From positions 76,211,884-76,275,883 of the forward strand of contig CM043944.1 in NCBI GenBank assembly GCA_014529385.2: a DNA stretch of 64,000 nucleotides. Direction: 5' to 3'. The position numbers were made by a program, and so were the translations under genes. Source of the stretch: Adiantum capillus-veneris (lineage: Eukaryota > Streptophyta > Polypodiopsida > Polypodiales > Pteridaceae). The notes under the pieces were generated by a model, which was not told the DNA's origin, ran no database searches, and saw only the letters and a program-made list of their open reading frames with translations. Shown piece by piece: positions 1 through 10,670 of this stretch (within the stretch, counting starts at the first letter, position 1; each line of letters starts with the position of its first letter).

Positions 1-418
1 GGGATTACATATAAAAGATTACAGTGAGTATGATATGATTTACAAAGAGAGTACAACCGACAATAACTGCCAATGATTGACAACTCAAGTACATGTTGCC
101 AAAATGCGAACCCAAATGCCAACAATTTCCAACCCGATTACAATGTAATGGGCCCTATTTATACACCTTGGGTTTACCATAGTAATTACCGTAGTAATTA
201 CTAACCAATTCGCTGCCCGTCTCATAAGAGAACGTTCCCACTTAGTGAAACTATTCAGCCATCTACATCCAACCAGGTGGACGCCCGTTCAATCAACTTG
301 CCAATGATCGTGGCATCCCTTGACACAACCATTTGAAATATTATTGTAAGGGTTGTCTTCACTCGTGTCTTTAAGGTTGGTATTTAGCTTTGAATTTTCT
401 TTGTAGTAGTTGATGACA
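1..418 (-). repeat. Partial LTR of a minus-strand retrotransposon, cut by window edge
   Basis: Read on the minus strand, the edge at 418 begins TGTCATCAAC and is immediately preceded by a polypurine tract (419-435), the expected layout of a 3' LTR start. A good TATA box (TATAAATA on the minus strand, near 157-165) lies inside, as in an LTR promoter. The other end lies left of the window and no partner LTR is present. The LTR call is inference from PPT plus TATA; the family is unknown. Confidence 0.45.
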
Positions 419-435
419 CTTCCCCCTTCCTTAAG
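419..435 (-). other. Polypurine tract candidate
   Basis: The minus strand reads CTTAAGGAAGGGGGAAG directly before the TGTCA edge at 418, matching the usual plus-strand primer site upstream of a 3' LTR. It resembles the PPT at 59505-59514. Confidence 0.4.
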
Positions 436-829
436 TGATTCATATCTAATGTGTTGTTGTTGATATGTGAGTTGAGCTTTGACAGTCAAGGAAAATTTGC
501 ATCTTGTTGCACATTCTCCTCTTTGTTGGCAATCGTGGCCGTGGAGATGGATTCGTCGACTTAATGATGGACCTGTTATGGATATCCTGCAATACTTCAC
601 TAGCTTTAGCACCGTTGAGCTCCTTATGCTTGTTCTTGAGAGCTCTCTTGTCGACATTGTCATTGCTTTTTCATTGGATTTGTATTCCATTCTTCATCTT
701 GACCTTGTTTGATGGAGCTTTTTTGTTGTTCGTGAAGGTAAAAATTTGCTCTAGACACGTAGTGGAGACCTGCAACTGTTGCTTTGATTCTCTAACTATT
801 GATATGGGAAGCTATTTCCTTAAGTTGCT
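436..829 (-). pseudogene. Unrecognised internal region next to the partial LTR
   Basis: A minus-strand frame is open from 690 down to 289 and so runs across the PPT and into the LTR, as 3' ends of retroelement polyproteins sometimes do (the Copia ORF ending at 5640 does the same). Its residues (Ser, Thr, Arg and Lys rich) match no domain I recognise. It may be the tail of the element whose LTR lies at 1-418, or non-coding sequence. Confidence 0.2.
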
Positions 830-1373
830 GATGTAGAAGGAATATATACAAGAGGATGGTGATAAGTGTTTCTAGATTAGGGTCTAAAACCTGGATGACT
901 AAAGGAAAAAACCCAGGTGGGAAGAAAGTGCCTTTGGTATATGCTCTTATTGGAGTTTAGGATTTGAACTTGAAGTACTTGTTTATACGAGGTGAGTGCC
1001 TAGGAGAAACAAAGGAAGAGTGCCTAATGCAAGTGCCCATTATGGGACACTCTATATGCATATGAGAAATTTGTTGAACAAAAGCATGCAGTGTGAGATG
1101 GATATGATGGGTGCTTCAAGGAACAAATGTAGCACACATGACATCAAAGGAAATTGGATTAGCTTTCACATTTCCAAGAAGGGTTGTTGATGTAGAAGCT
1201 TCTTCACTCATATCTGATTGTGCTCCGTGCGTGTCTTTTGGACTTCCTCTCCCACTTCATTAGATGTAAAATACATAAACTTTGACCTTCTGCTCACCTA
1301 AACCAGCATGAGCAACACACCATAAATATGCTCAACTCTTTCAGCTTGAGCAGTACCTAGAATAGATAAGATG
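830..1373 (+). repeat. Dispersed repeat, copy 1 (inverted partner at 23680-24213)
   Basis: Read directly, this segment is clearly similar to the reverse complement of 23680-24213 over about 520 bases. Shared blocks include TTTCTAGATTAGGGTCT, GTGCTTCAAGGAACAAATGTA and the stretch around TATGCTCAACTCTT. Similarity ends near 1373. No open frame is conserved between the copies and no LTR or TIR termini are visible, so the class is unknown; a non-coding part of a retroelement is likely. Confidence 0.65.
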
Positions 1374-2740
1374 CTTAGAATATATATTACTTGAATTGAG
1401 AGGCGGAAGCGCAAAACAGACAAGATGGCCTCTACACCAAGACTATGAACAATAGCCTCATCATGGGAGGTAGACAATAGGGACACCACCTACCTTGTAA
1501 TGCGGCTAGGACACATGGTAGGGGGGTTGGCACATAGCACAAGGAAGATCTGAGAGAAGGAGAGAAAGGGAGAGGAAGAGGAAGAGGTCATTAGAGGGTC
1601 ATTAGTATAGGCTTCATAAACACCATAACACAAGGAAGATGTGAGAGAAGGAGATAGAGGGAGAGGAAGTGATCATTAGAGATTCGTTAATATAGGATTT
1701 ATAAACACCATACAAACATTCACAAGGGGAATTTCACATAATCAACATCTCACAAACTCATGTGTGCATGGTAACTCAAACTTCTTTTGGCCATTAAGAA
1801 ACCAACAAGAATAACCATAGCCAATACTATGCCAGAGTAGAACTTTGTACGCGTAGAGATGCATACATAAGGATGTACATATGAGAGCATGAGTGCTAGA
1901 GCTTGATTGTATGTGTTTACAAAAGATAAGGCCTCCATTTATAGGCCAAGAGAGTGATTAGAAAAGAGATTATGAGCAAGAGGATTTATTACAAAAAAAC
2001 CTCTGTTAGAGGCATTCCCCCAATGAGAGAGCTCAGTATGCCCTACTTATTGACCAATTTCCTCCTAATCACCTCAATCAGTCTCCATGCCACCTTCCAT
2101 AGCTTAAGTTCAAGAGCTTCCATATAATATTTGAGAGAATCTTGATAAAATAAGAGACGATCCAGTAATAATGGAGAGAAACCTATAAAACATTGTGTGT
2201 GTGGAGTTGGATAATCATGACCTCTTTTCCATGTGGACAGATAGGTTCCACCATTTTGGCTATATCTCCCAAACCGTAGCTCCAAAATTTAAAAACAAAA
2301 TAGGGAAAAAAGGATAAGCTCAACGCCTACAACTTTTTTGTTGAAAACTTTTCTAATTTGGAATGGAAAAAATAGAGAAAAATCCCACAAAAACATGTGT
2401 CCGTCTTTTTCCTTCTAAAAGTCTTCCAAGTGGTCCCCTCTTGACTCCATGTGCAAGCCTTGTGTCCGCAAGTGAATTATGATTAAATTTGATAATATTT
2501 TGTTGACTCCAACTCCATAATGAATAGGATTCTCTTTCCTTTCACTATTGACTCTTATTCTTCACCTATAGTGACCGTCCAAGTAGAATCAGCATCCAAT
2601 GAATTTTTTGTTTTCATAGGTTTGTTTCTACCTCTCCTTATTTTTGAGATCCAAATGTGTCAAAACCATAGCTATGTACAAAATATATACATAGATTTTT
2701 TTTGTGATTTTCATGTATCAGGTCCCTCTTACTCTTCAAA
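1374..2740. other. Non-coding stretch with one tandem duplication
   Basis: No gene or recognisable protein domain on either strand. It contains the imperfect 91-bp duplication at 1538-1716 and AT-rich spacer sequence otherwise. Confidence 0.5.
1538..1716. repeat. Imperfect 91-bp tandem duplication
   Basis: CACAAGGAAGAT starts at 1538 and again at 1629. Both units continue through a purine-rich GAGAGAAGGAGA segment and TAAACACCATA. Several substitutions and a small indel separate the units, so it is not very recent. Confidence 0.65.
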
Positions 2741-2749
2741 ACCTTGAAG

Positions 2750-3800
2750 CCTTGGCATCAAGTGCATACCAAGAGAGAGGTGGACCCAAAATTTGGAAAG
2801 CGTCCCTCATTAGCTCTCCCCCTAAAACTAGAGGCATTCATGTCTCTATCTCTGTACTTGGATTCTTCTTCAATTGAGTTGAAGGAGTCTCCCTCCTCAG
2901 GGATTTCCATCATAGGTGCTTTATTAAACCTCAAAAAGTATCACTTTAGCCTTCATCCATTGACACGTGTTTCGTGGAGCCTACCATCTGCATCCATCAA
3001 TCGATAACTTCCATTGTTGTAGTGATTTCTAGTGATGAATGACCCCTCCCATTTGGGTGAAAATTTTTTATCCTTCTTAATGTCAAACCTATAATCATAC
3101 CTTAGGACCAACATACCTTTCTTGAAACATTTTTCCTTAAGTCCTTTGTTGAAGGTAAGTCGATGTTGCTATGCTTGTGCTACATAATAATTGATAGCAT
3201 CTTCCGTGTCTAGTTGAAGCCTCTTTAGATCAAGAATGTGGTTGTGAAGATGAGCATTGGGACATTCCATATGCCTAGGTAGCACTCTGAGATTAGCCAA
3301 TTGTACTTCAATTGGTAAAATGGCCTCCTTATCGTACACCAGGTGATATGGTGTGAGCTCAAGGGATGTACGAAGTGAAGTGCGATAAGACTAAAGCAAA
3401 ACCAAAATATTCTTGTCCGAGTCACTTTTGTGATCGTTTACCTGTTTAGTGATAATCTTGTAGATCATACCGTTCACGATCTCCACCAAACCATTGCATT
3501 GTGGGTAGTAGGGAATTGAGTGTCGTTGTGAGATACCGAACTTCTCCATCATCTTTCCTACTAGGTCTCCTCTAAAACCTAGGACATCTCTCTGTAAACT
3601 AGGACACACAAACCCGGCTTGTAGAACCTTGCTACTACTGGTGATGTCAAGTGAAAAGTTCCCTCCACAAACACCATCATGGCAAGTTGAAATTATTTTT
3701 GTGATCTCTCTAGAGAGATACACGTCTAAGAATTTGATCCTTACCCTTGCAGTAGAGGTCTTCCTTGATAAGGCGGTATTTTGTTGCCTTGTGCACAAGC
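2750..3800 (-). pseudogene. Ty3/Gypsy (family A) integrase remnant with internal deletion
   Basis: The minus strand encodes the ends of an integrase. First comes the HxxxCxxxF part of the zinc-binding domain (HDGVCGGNF), then, joined near 3580, the piece after the second catalytic Asp (GFRGDLVGKMMEKFG) with IPYYPQCNGLVE (catalytic Glu), then the C-terminal region (KDKKFSPKWEGSF) and a hydrophilic tail ending near 2750. Compared with family B, about 100 codons covering the CxxC of the zinc finger and the first two catalytic Asp residues are missing, apparently in frame. A TAG stop replaces Trp in the ALW motif near 3395, with at least two more stops downstream. It is homologous to 56690-57548. 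Non-functional. Confidence 0.8.
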
Positions 3801-3839
3801 CACTACTTTTGGCCCTTAGTAAGATCTTAAGGACACTCT

Positions 3840-4575
3840 TTTGTGTCCAAAAAACTCATGATGTCAGGCATAACATTGCTACCTTGGAAGAGGGGAAGGT
3901 TAAACTTGATAGTATACCCACCACTGGAACATCTCGTAGCTTCTCTCTAGCTAGAGCATATGCTTCTTGATTTTTTTCTCGAGGCACATGATGTAATTGT
4001 ACAATTTGAAGTTTCCCTAAAAGTTCCTTAGGTTTGCACAAATGGCCTAGAAAGCTATGATTTTTACAAGCCCAAGTTCCTTGTATTTGTTTTATTAAAA
4101 GCATGGCATCACCAAATACATTTAACCATTGAATACCTTGTGCCACACACCATTCTAACCCAAGAGTTAAGGCTGCATATTTTCCCTCATTGTTGGAGTG
4201 GGAATCCAAGAGATGCCGAATAGATAATACCTTTTCCCCTTACTCATTGGAGACGACAATGTCTGCTGCAACTTTGTCCACCTTCCTCTTATAGGATCCA
4301 TCAAAGAAAAGAGAGTGATCCCTCTCCAACTTAGGGACTTCCAACACAGGTGTTACTCCTTTTTCACTTATCTTGATCTTTAGATTCTATTCATAGTGGC
4401 AATGAGTGATAATGCCTCCAAGACTGGCTCTTGTGGAGTTCTCCACTTGCATTGTGTGGTCAAACTCTTGCAACCTTGTGAGCCATTTGGAAATCTTAGA
4501 AGAAACATCCATGTGCTGCATTACATAAGGAAATACTTCTTCCATTGTTAAGATTATGAATGTTCTAGACAATAA
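3840..4575 (-). pseudogene. Gypsy family A second RNase H (archaeal-like) remnant
   Basis: The minus-strand frame 4209-3856 contains HSNNEGKYAALTLGLEW and FGDAMLLIKQIQGTW, matching the Glu- and Asp-bearing motifs of an archaeal-like RNase H; family B has the equivalents at 16303-16440. The frame 4572-4387 (KWLTRLQEFDHTMQVE) is the linker between the RT-linked RNase H and this domain. The first catalytic motif (FDGSY-like) lies near 4290 in another frame. An RNase H of this kind between RT-RNH and integrase is a hallmark of the plant Tat lineage. Frameshifts and stops make it inactive. Confidence 0.7.
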
Positions 4576-4579
4576 ATAA

Positions 4580-5188
4580 GAGTGAAATTTGGTGGTAGAG
4601 CAAAAATTAATGCAACACCATGTGATCCACTATTGTGTATCCCTTTTCTGATGGAGTCATCATTCGACTAGAGAAGTAGATAGGACGCATGAAAGAAGTT
4701 TGAGAATCCTTTTGCATCAATACCGCCCCAAGTGTGTCATTGACCACACTAGGGTTTACATAAAATGGCTTGTCCCACTTTGGAGGTACAATGGTGGGAA
4801 GTGAGGCTAGAATTGTTCTACCTCATGGAATTGCTGTTCATTTTCTTCACTCCAAGTGAAGATGTCTTGATGGGTATCTTGTTGTAAAGAGAGAACCACT
4901 TGAAAGAGCAGGTGAATATACCTACTCAAATACCTCACCTTTTGAAGAGAAGAGATCAACAGCTTTGTTGTGGTGGGAGAGGGCAAAACCACCAAGGCTT
5001 GAACCTTGCTTCGATCAGCTTCAATGCCCTTGGCAGAGATCACATGGCCAAGAAGAGTAACCTTGATTTCACCAATGTGGCATTTATCCACGTTGAGTTG
5101 GCCACCCAAAGCTTGCATCCTAGCTAGAACTTCATAAACTTTCTCCAAATGAAGTGAGCGGGAACTATAGCATTAGGGACAAAAACAT
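4580..5188 (-). pseudogene. Gypsy family A reverse transcriptase C-terminus and RNase H remnant
   Basis: The minus-strand frame 5148-4807 holds the RT end and connection region: LGHVISAKGIEADRSKVQA is the conserved block after the Gypsy RT thumb, and the text before it (LNVDKCHIGEIKVTLLGH) also fits. Further along, in a broken frame around 4790-4600, residues resembling FYVNPSVVNDTLGAV mark the RT-linked RNase H. The upstream RT, including the YxDD box, is absent because the family-B LTR starts at 5189. The gene was probably cut by that insertion. Confidence 0.75.
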
Positions 5189-5484
5189 TGTTAGGAGTTT
5201 TTTGGAGCAAGGGATTGCACATATGTATATACACATGCACGGTGCATTAAATAAAGAATTGCACATTCTTCAAAGCCAGGTGGTTACGTGGGGCCCACAT
5301 GTGTACAAGTAGGGCAGAGTGTACATAGTCCATCGATTTTCATTGTCACGAGTATCAATGTGTTTTTCTATAATAAGAGGATTTTGCAGTGCGTAAAAAT
5401 TCTCGAGGAAGCTATGGGCGGGCCCATGCCATGAGGTAAGCAGGTGCGTTAGATGGCATCGAGTGGCGTCAGGAGGTCGAATGG
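5189..5484 (+). repeat. Family B 5' LTR, left part
   Basis: This aligns with the start of the 3' LTR at 18168 onward (TGTTAGGAGTTTTT, CACATGTGTACAAGTAGGGC, AATTCTCGAGGAAGCTAT). It stops at GTCGAATGG, where the Copia element begins, and resumes at 10671. A TATA-like CTATAATAAGAGG near 5368-5381 could be the promoter. Confidence 0.92.
5480..5484. other. Target site duplication AATGG (left)
   Basis: AATGG directly precedes the Copia LTR and is repeated at 10666-10670. The undisturbed 3' LTR of the host Gypsy reads GTCGAATGGGATCAAG at 18456-18471, with a single AATGG, giving the empty-site sequence. Confidence 0.95.
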
Positions 5485-5711
5485 TGTTGGAATTAGGGTT
5501 TCAGAGAAACACACTTATCTTGGAGAAGACGAAGGAAGCTCAAGGCACACAATAGAGAGTGTATTACTTAGTGTGCAATGGAAAGATAGATAGCCCTAGA
5601 GTGATGGGCATATATATAATGCACGGGGGAAGAAACCTCCTAAAGAGGGAAAAAATGCCCCAGCGGTCCTAATGTGTTCACACACATCACTACCACATGT
5701 ATATGGTAACA
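5485..5711 (-). repeat. Copia 3' LTR
   Basis: On the plus strand it runs from TGTTGGAATT to ATGGTAACA, the same length as the copy at 10439-10665. It contains TATATATAAT (5611-5620), the LTR TATA box read on the minus strand. The polyprotein frame runs on into this LTR and stops at 5640. Confidence 0.95.
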
Positions 5712-7112
5712 AATCCCCCCTAGAGTGATGCGGTGAATGAGAGTTGGCACATGAGTAAAGGGAAGTGCCATGCCCTGAGGACAGGAACAATCCACAAAGG
5801 GGAGTAAGCCCAAAGCTTTGCGGAAAGCTTCAAGCTTCTCACGAGACAATGCCTTTGTGAAAAGATCTGCAAGGTTGTCCTGTGTTGGCACATAAGCCAA
5901 GCTGATCTCTCCTACTGAGAGCCTCTCCCTGACATAGTGGTAATGCACCTCAATGTGCATTGTGCGAGCATGAAAAACTGGGTTCCTCGCAACTGCCAAT
6001 GCGCTCTGACTGTCAGTGTAGATAGTGTTGGCAGTGTCCTGTCCAACACCCAAATCAGTCATAAGGCATCTGAGCCATACACACTCAACCGTAGCTGTGA
6101 AGACTGCCCTGTACGCAGCCTCACAAATCGAAGTGGCCACAGTAGGTTGCTTCTTGCTCAACCATGATATACATGAACTGCCAAGCATGCAACAAAAAGC
6201 ACTTGTGGACACTCGCATGTCAAAACAACCAGCCCAATCTGTGTCCGAAAAAGCATGTAAGTATGGCGGCAATGATCCCCCCTTGGGATAAAACAAGCCA
6301 AGATGTAAAGTGCCACTAAGGTAGCGAAAAATCCTCTTGACAGCCTGCCAATGCTTAGACCATGGGCTATGCATAAATCTGCTGACCTGTGAGACTGCAA
6401 ACTGAATATATGGCCTTGTGTTGCATACATAAATGAGGCAGCCAACAACAGTTTGGTAAAGAGTGACATCAGCAGGATCACCAGCATCATGTAGACTCAA
6501 CTTCAAACCTGTTTCCATGGGAGTGGCAATAGGTTTGCAATCCTCAAGTCCAAACTTACATAGCAATGTCTCTATGTAACTTTTCTGACACAAGGCAATA
6601 CCACCATCACACTGCTTAAACTGTATACCCAAGTAATGATGCAACAGCCCCAAATCTTTCATCTTGAAAGTAGCATTCAAATCAGCCTTAAATTCAGCAA
6701 TATGTCTCTCATTTGGTCCAGTGATCAGCAAATCATCAACATAAAGAACCACAATGAGAAATACATCATCCTCACGCTTTACATACAATGTGCTTTCTGT
6801 TGGACTGTTACGAAAGCCTCGTTTAACCAAATGAGTGTCAGCTTTCTCATACCAAGCACGAGGAGATTGCTTCAACCCATACAAAGCCTTCTTACATCTG
6901 CACACTTTGTCCTCTTGTCTTTTTATGACAAAACCGCGAGGTTGCGTTACATAAACTTCCTCAAATATGTCACCATTCAAGAAAGCAGTAACAATGTCTG
7001 ATTGATGTACAACCCAACCAAAATGAGCTACCAATGCACATAGAAAATGCACAGTAGTCATACAACAAGTGGGAGCAAAAGTCTCTTCATAATCTATGCC
7101 TTTTTGCTGTGC
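5640..7112 (-). pseudogene. Copia reverse transcriptase (C-terminal part) and RNase H
   Basis: This third block of the polyprotein continues the frame of 7113-8090 after one TGA. It copies element RNA into DNA and removes the RNA. From the N-terminus: the palm region with SDIVTAFLNGDIFEEVY (first catalytic Asp), ALYGLKQSPRAWY, then VVLYVDDLL, the YVDD box, intact. RNase H follows with FSDTDWAG, a SICEAAYRA-type motif and YTDSQSALAVARNP, ending near FTKALSREKLEAFRKALG. The last ~30 codons run through the PPT into the LTR. The block itself has no internal stop; it counts as a pseudogene only because the polyprotein is interrupted upstream. Confidence 0.9.
5712..5722 (-). other. Copia polypurine tract
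   Basis: The minus strand reads AGGGGGGATT directly before the 3' LTR start TGTTACC, the expected plus-strand priming site. Confidence 0.75.
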
Positions 7113-8090
7113 TCAACCTTTTGCAACAAGTCGAGCCTTATGGCGATCGATCTCACCATCCGGCTTGCATTTCAACTTGTAAACCCACTTCATACCAATG
7201 GCCTTTTTGCCAGGAGGCAAATCACATAAAGTCCATGTGTCATTTTCTATAAGTGCATCATATTCTGATTGCATGGCAGCCATCCAATTTTCTGAATTCT
7301 GTGCTTCATCAAAAGTCAGAGGCTCCTCAACATCATGTAAACTAGACACAGCCAAAGCATAACAATCTGATGCATAAGACGCATGGCGAGAGCCTGAACG
7401 AGTACGACTAGACAAAGGTGCATCCAATTTACTGTCACGCAAAGTGTGCACCAGCCATTTTGGCATACCTCTAGCCCGCTCATTTTCATCCCTTTCCTCA
7501 TCAAGTACATCATGTACATCTGCATCAGTAATAGGCTGATCTAAAACATTTTCAGAAACCCCCATAGGCTGTACATTTGCCTCATTGGAACTTACATTCG
7601 TATTTCCACCACTGAAAAGAGGCAACAAAGTGTCATAAATGTCCAGTGAGCTTACATTACTGTCTCTAGTACATGACAGCAAGGGCTGAACAGAATCTTC
7701 CACAAACACTACATCCCGAGAAACCAGTATACGTTTTGTTTGCGGATGATACAACATGTAACCTTTGCTTTCAGAACTATAACCAACAAAAATACATTTG
7801 ATAGCCTTATCATCCAATTTTCTGTGCTGCACTTGTGGTACCAAAGCATATGCCAAACAGCCAAAAACACGCATGTGCTCAATAGAAGGCTTTCTATCAT
7901 GCCATGCTTCATATGGAGTAATAGACTGCAAAGCTTTTGTAGGACACCTGTTAAGTACATAAGTGGCACACATGATGGCCTCAAGCGAAAAAGAATGTGG
8001 CAAAGCTTGACTTTTGACCATACATCGTGCCATTTCCGTCAGTGACCTGTTTTTCCTCTCAGCATTTTTTTGAGGTGTATAAGGCACTGT
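7113..8090 (-). pseudogene. Copia integrase C-terminal part and RT N-terminus
   Basis: This second block is in the same frame as its neighbours: TGA at 8091-8093 precedes it and TGA at 7113-7115 ends it. It begins VPYTPQKNAERKNRSL, which includes the catalytic Glu of the integrase DDE triad, and goes on to the integrase C-terminal region (FGCLAYALVPQVQHRKLDD, CIFVGYSSESKGY). An acidic linker follows, then the RT N-terminus (NWMAAMQSEYDALIENDTW, GMKWVYKLK, DRHKARLVAKG). The stop at 7113 falls inside KG-x-AQQKGIDY, a position normally filled by an aromatic or small residue in Copia RT. All motifs are intact between the stops. Confidence 0.9.
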
Positions 8091-8198
8091 TCATTGGTGT
8101 TTTATCCCACGACTAGCCAGAAATGCATTAAATTCATGAGACATATACTCCCCCCCTCGATCGGAACGGAGGGTGCCCATAGTACATTTCGAGACATT

Positions 8199-10073
8199 TT
8201 AAGCGATAGCCAGAAATTTTTTGAAGCACATAAAAACTTTGGACTTCGCTTTAAGTGGAAATACCCATGCATGCCTGGAGTAATCATCAATGAAAGTCAC
8301 GAAGTACAGGTAATTGCCCAAGGATGGAGTTTGCATGGGCCCACAAACATCACTATGCACAAGCTGCAACCTGCATGTGGCCCGAACTGAACCATCCTTT
8401 GGAAATTTAGAACGCTGCATCTTACTCAAAATACAGCCTTCACAAACATGTTTGACAGGTGCTTCAAGAGGCGGCAAAGAAGAAACCATATCAGATTTCT
8501 GCAAACGCAGTAAACTGGCAAAATTCAGATGACCAAAACGTACATGCCAAAGTTTTGCATTTGAAATAGCCCTTGAATCTGCAACAGCATTTGCTAAATT
8601 TTTTCCACACTTGTCATACAAAGTGAGCTTATACAGCCCACGACACAAAAGGCTAGATGCAACAATTTCATCACCAAAACTGAGATCATGAACTATACAT
8701 CTGTCATCCACAAATTTGACTACAAGTCCAAGTCTAGAAAGTGCGGATATAGACAAAAGATTCTTCTTGATCCTAGGTACATAAAGTGCATCAACAAGTG
8801 TGAAGGAACTGCCATTAGCAGTAGTGAGCACAATCTTTTCAACTCCCTGAACTGGATAAGAGGCGTTGTTGGCACAAGTAACTGAATTCCCATGATGGGC
8901 AGGCTCGAGAGAGGTAAACAATTCACGATGTGAGGTAATGTGCTTTGTAGCACCACTGTCGAAATACCACACATGTGAATCTGCAGCAACAACTGACAAG
9001 CATGCATCATGGACAACAGGATTGTAAGTGCACTCTGCCCTAAAAGCCCATTCTGCATCAACATCAGCAACACAGTCTCCTTTCATAGAAGACTCAATAA
9101 TGGCTGCATTTGTATTGGAACTAGCATTTGCAGTGGAACCACCCTCTTTCTTCTTAGCCTCTTTGGCCTTCAACGTAGGACACGACTTGATCAAGTGATC
9201 ATTGGCTTTACAATAATAGCAACACATCTTCTTTTTGCCCTTATCACCAAAATTTCCAGACGAAGTAATGCCAGCAGAAGCATTAGGAACAAAATTTTTG
9301 CCACTCGCAGCAGAACCATAAGAAGTGGCTGCATTAGTATTACCACCCTTTCTTTGAGAAGCAATAAAAGCCTGTTCAACTACACGCTGCCTAGTCCTGT
9401 TTTTTCTAGAAAGTGACTCTTGCAACAGCAATGTGCATAATGCATCAAACTTGACAACTTCAGGATTTCCTTGGGTCATCAGTCTCCAAGTACTAGCAAA
9501 AGTCTGGTAGGAATCTGGTAAGGCATCAAGAACAGTCTGCACAAGGGAACTGTCTGAAATGACTTCACCTGCAGATATAAGCTGCTCATTGATATCCTTG
9601 ACACTAGCAAGGAAAGTGTCCATATCATCTTCCTCATGCATAATTTTGAACTCCAACTCTTTACGCAGCAAAGCAATTTTAGCCTCATTGCGGCTTGCAT
9701 AAAGACCTGCTAGAATATCCGAAGCCTGTTTTGCAGATTTTGCTAAACGGATGTGAGGAACAATGGTGCGCTTCACAGAGAACACAATCAATGCATGAGC
9801 TTGCGCATCCTTTACATACCAACGAGTTTGTTCTACCGTAGGCAAAACAACTCTAACAGCAGCAATCCTTGCAGCAAGACCTGCAACATCCTCAACATCT
9901 CCTACATCCTCAGAATTAGGACGTACATCAATGCCCTGCACAATGTTCCAGACACCCTTTGACACAATAACATGTTGCATCATATAAGCCCACATAGGGT
10001 AGTTGTCCCCATCCAACCTGTCCTCAGCAACAACAAACATCTTGAACACATCTGTGTTGTTGTTGTCAGCCAT
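8199..10073 (-). pseudogene. Copia gag, protease and integrase N-terminal part
   Basis: The start chosen is ATG at 10073 (MADNNNTDVF), in good context (ACCATGG); an in-frame ATG at 10133 lies closer to the LTR and is less likely. Gag fills about the first 300 residues, with a CCHC zinc knuckle (CCYYCKANDHLIKSC). Then come the protease with YFDSGATKH (intact DSG), a pre-integrase zinc region (HVRFGHLN, CEGCILSKM) and the integrase core start HSDVCGPM (first catalytic Asp) with FIDDYSRHAWVF. The frame stops at TAA 8199-8201, but the same frame continues through SDRGGEYM (second catalytic Asp, near 8150) to 8094. Gag and protease are therefore complete and uninterrupted. Confidence 0.92.
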
Positions 10074-10424
10074 GGTAAATGCTGCACGTGATGTGAAAAC
10101 TGCCCGAAAATAGGAGAAACGGAGCGGGAACAACCTCTGCTATATAGCACAAACCGTAGAAGACTATAAGGCACCTGTTATGCAGAAAACGACACTGATA
10201 GAAATTCTACACAGAATGATGAAATAGCCTGTGCAGTACTGCCTGTAGTGGAAATAGAGGCCGAAATGAGCCCAAATCAAAATTCTAAGCAGGCCATGCT
10301 CTTCGAGCTCTCCCAAAATATTTGTCGACCTGTGAATGCTCACCAAAGCTCATCACTAAAGTCGGAGAAAGTTCGTAGGCATGTGCTGGAGCAGGTGGCG
10401 ACTAAGCCCGGGAGGATGTGACGT

Positions 10425-10436
10425 GCTCTGATACCA
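10425..10436 (-). other. Copia primer binding site (initiator Met tRNA)
   Basis: The minus strand reads TGGTATCAGAGC, the classic plant Copia site complementary to the 3' end of initiator methionine tRNA, two bases inside the 5' LTR. Confidence 0.92.
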
Positions 10437-10438
10437 AT

Positions 10439-10665
10439 TATTGGAATTAGGGTTGTAGAGAAACACACACAGCTTGGAGAAGACGAAGGAAGCTCAAGGA
10501 ACACAATAGAGAGTGTATTACTTAGTGTGCAATGGAAAGATAGATAGCCCTAGAGTGATGGGCATATATATAATGCACGGGGGAAAAAAACCTCCTAAAG
10601 AGGAAAAAATGCCCCGGCGGTCCTAATGTGTTCACACACATCACTACCACATGTATATGGTAACA
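10439..10665 (-). repeat. Copia 5' LTR with promoter
   Basis: Partner of 5485-5711 at equal length (227 bp). Its inner end reads TATTGG on the plus strand where the other LTR has TGTTGG, so the terminal dinucleotide is mutated here. The TATA box (10564-10574, minus strand) would drive transcription of the element. Confidence 0.95.
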
Positions 10666-10670
10666 AATGG
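10666..10670. other. Target site duplication AATGG (right)
   Basis: Second copy of AATGG, followed by GATCAAG, where the Gypsy LTR continues. Confidence 0.95.

Larger units (their letters stand above)
5485..10665 (-). mobile_element. Complete Ty1/Copia element nested in Gypsy LTR
   Basis: A 5181-bp element bounded by 227-bp LTRs and flanked by AATGG. Reading on the minus strand: 5' LTR (10665-10439), initiator-Met tRNA PBS, gag-protease-integrase-RT-RNase H polyprotein in one frame, polypurine tract, 3' LTR (5711-5485). PR-IN-RT order is diagnostic for Copia. By eye the two LTRs differ by about 8 substitutions and 2 single-base indels, so the insertion is fairly recent and later than the Gypsy it sits in. 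Three in-frame stops break the polyprotein. Confidence 0.95.

Noticed and set aside
3629-3970. 113-codon plus-strand ORF
   Set aside because: Antisense to the family A integrase and RNase H remnants.
7113-8201. In-frame stops as possible programmed read-through or RNA editing sites
   Set aside because: They fall inside integrase and RT domains, not at domain borders, and U-to-C editing of stops is known from organelles, not nuclear retroelements. Mutation is simpler.
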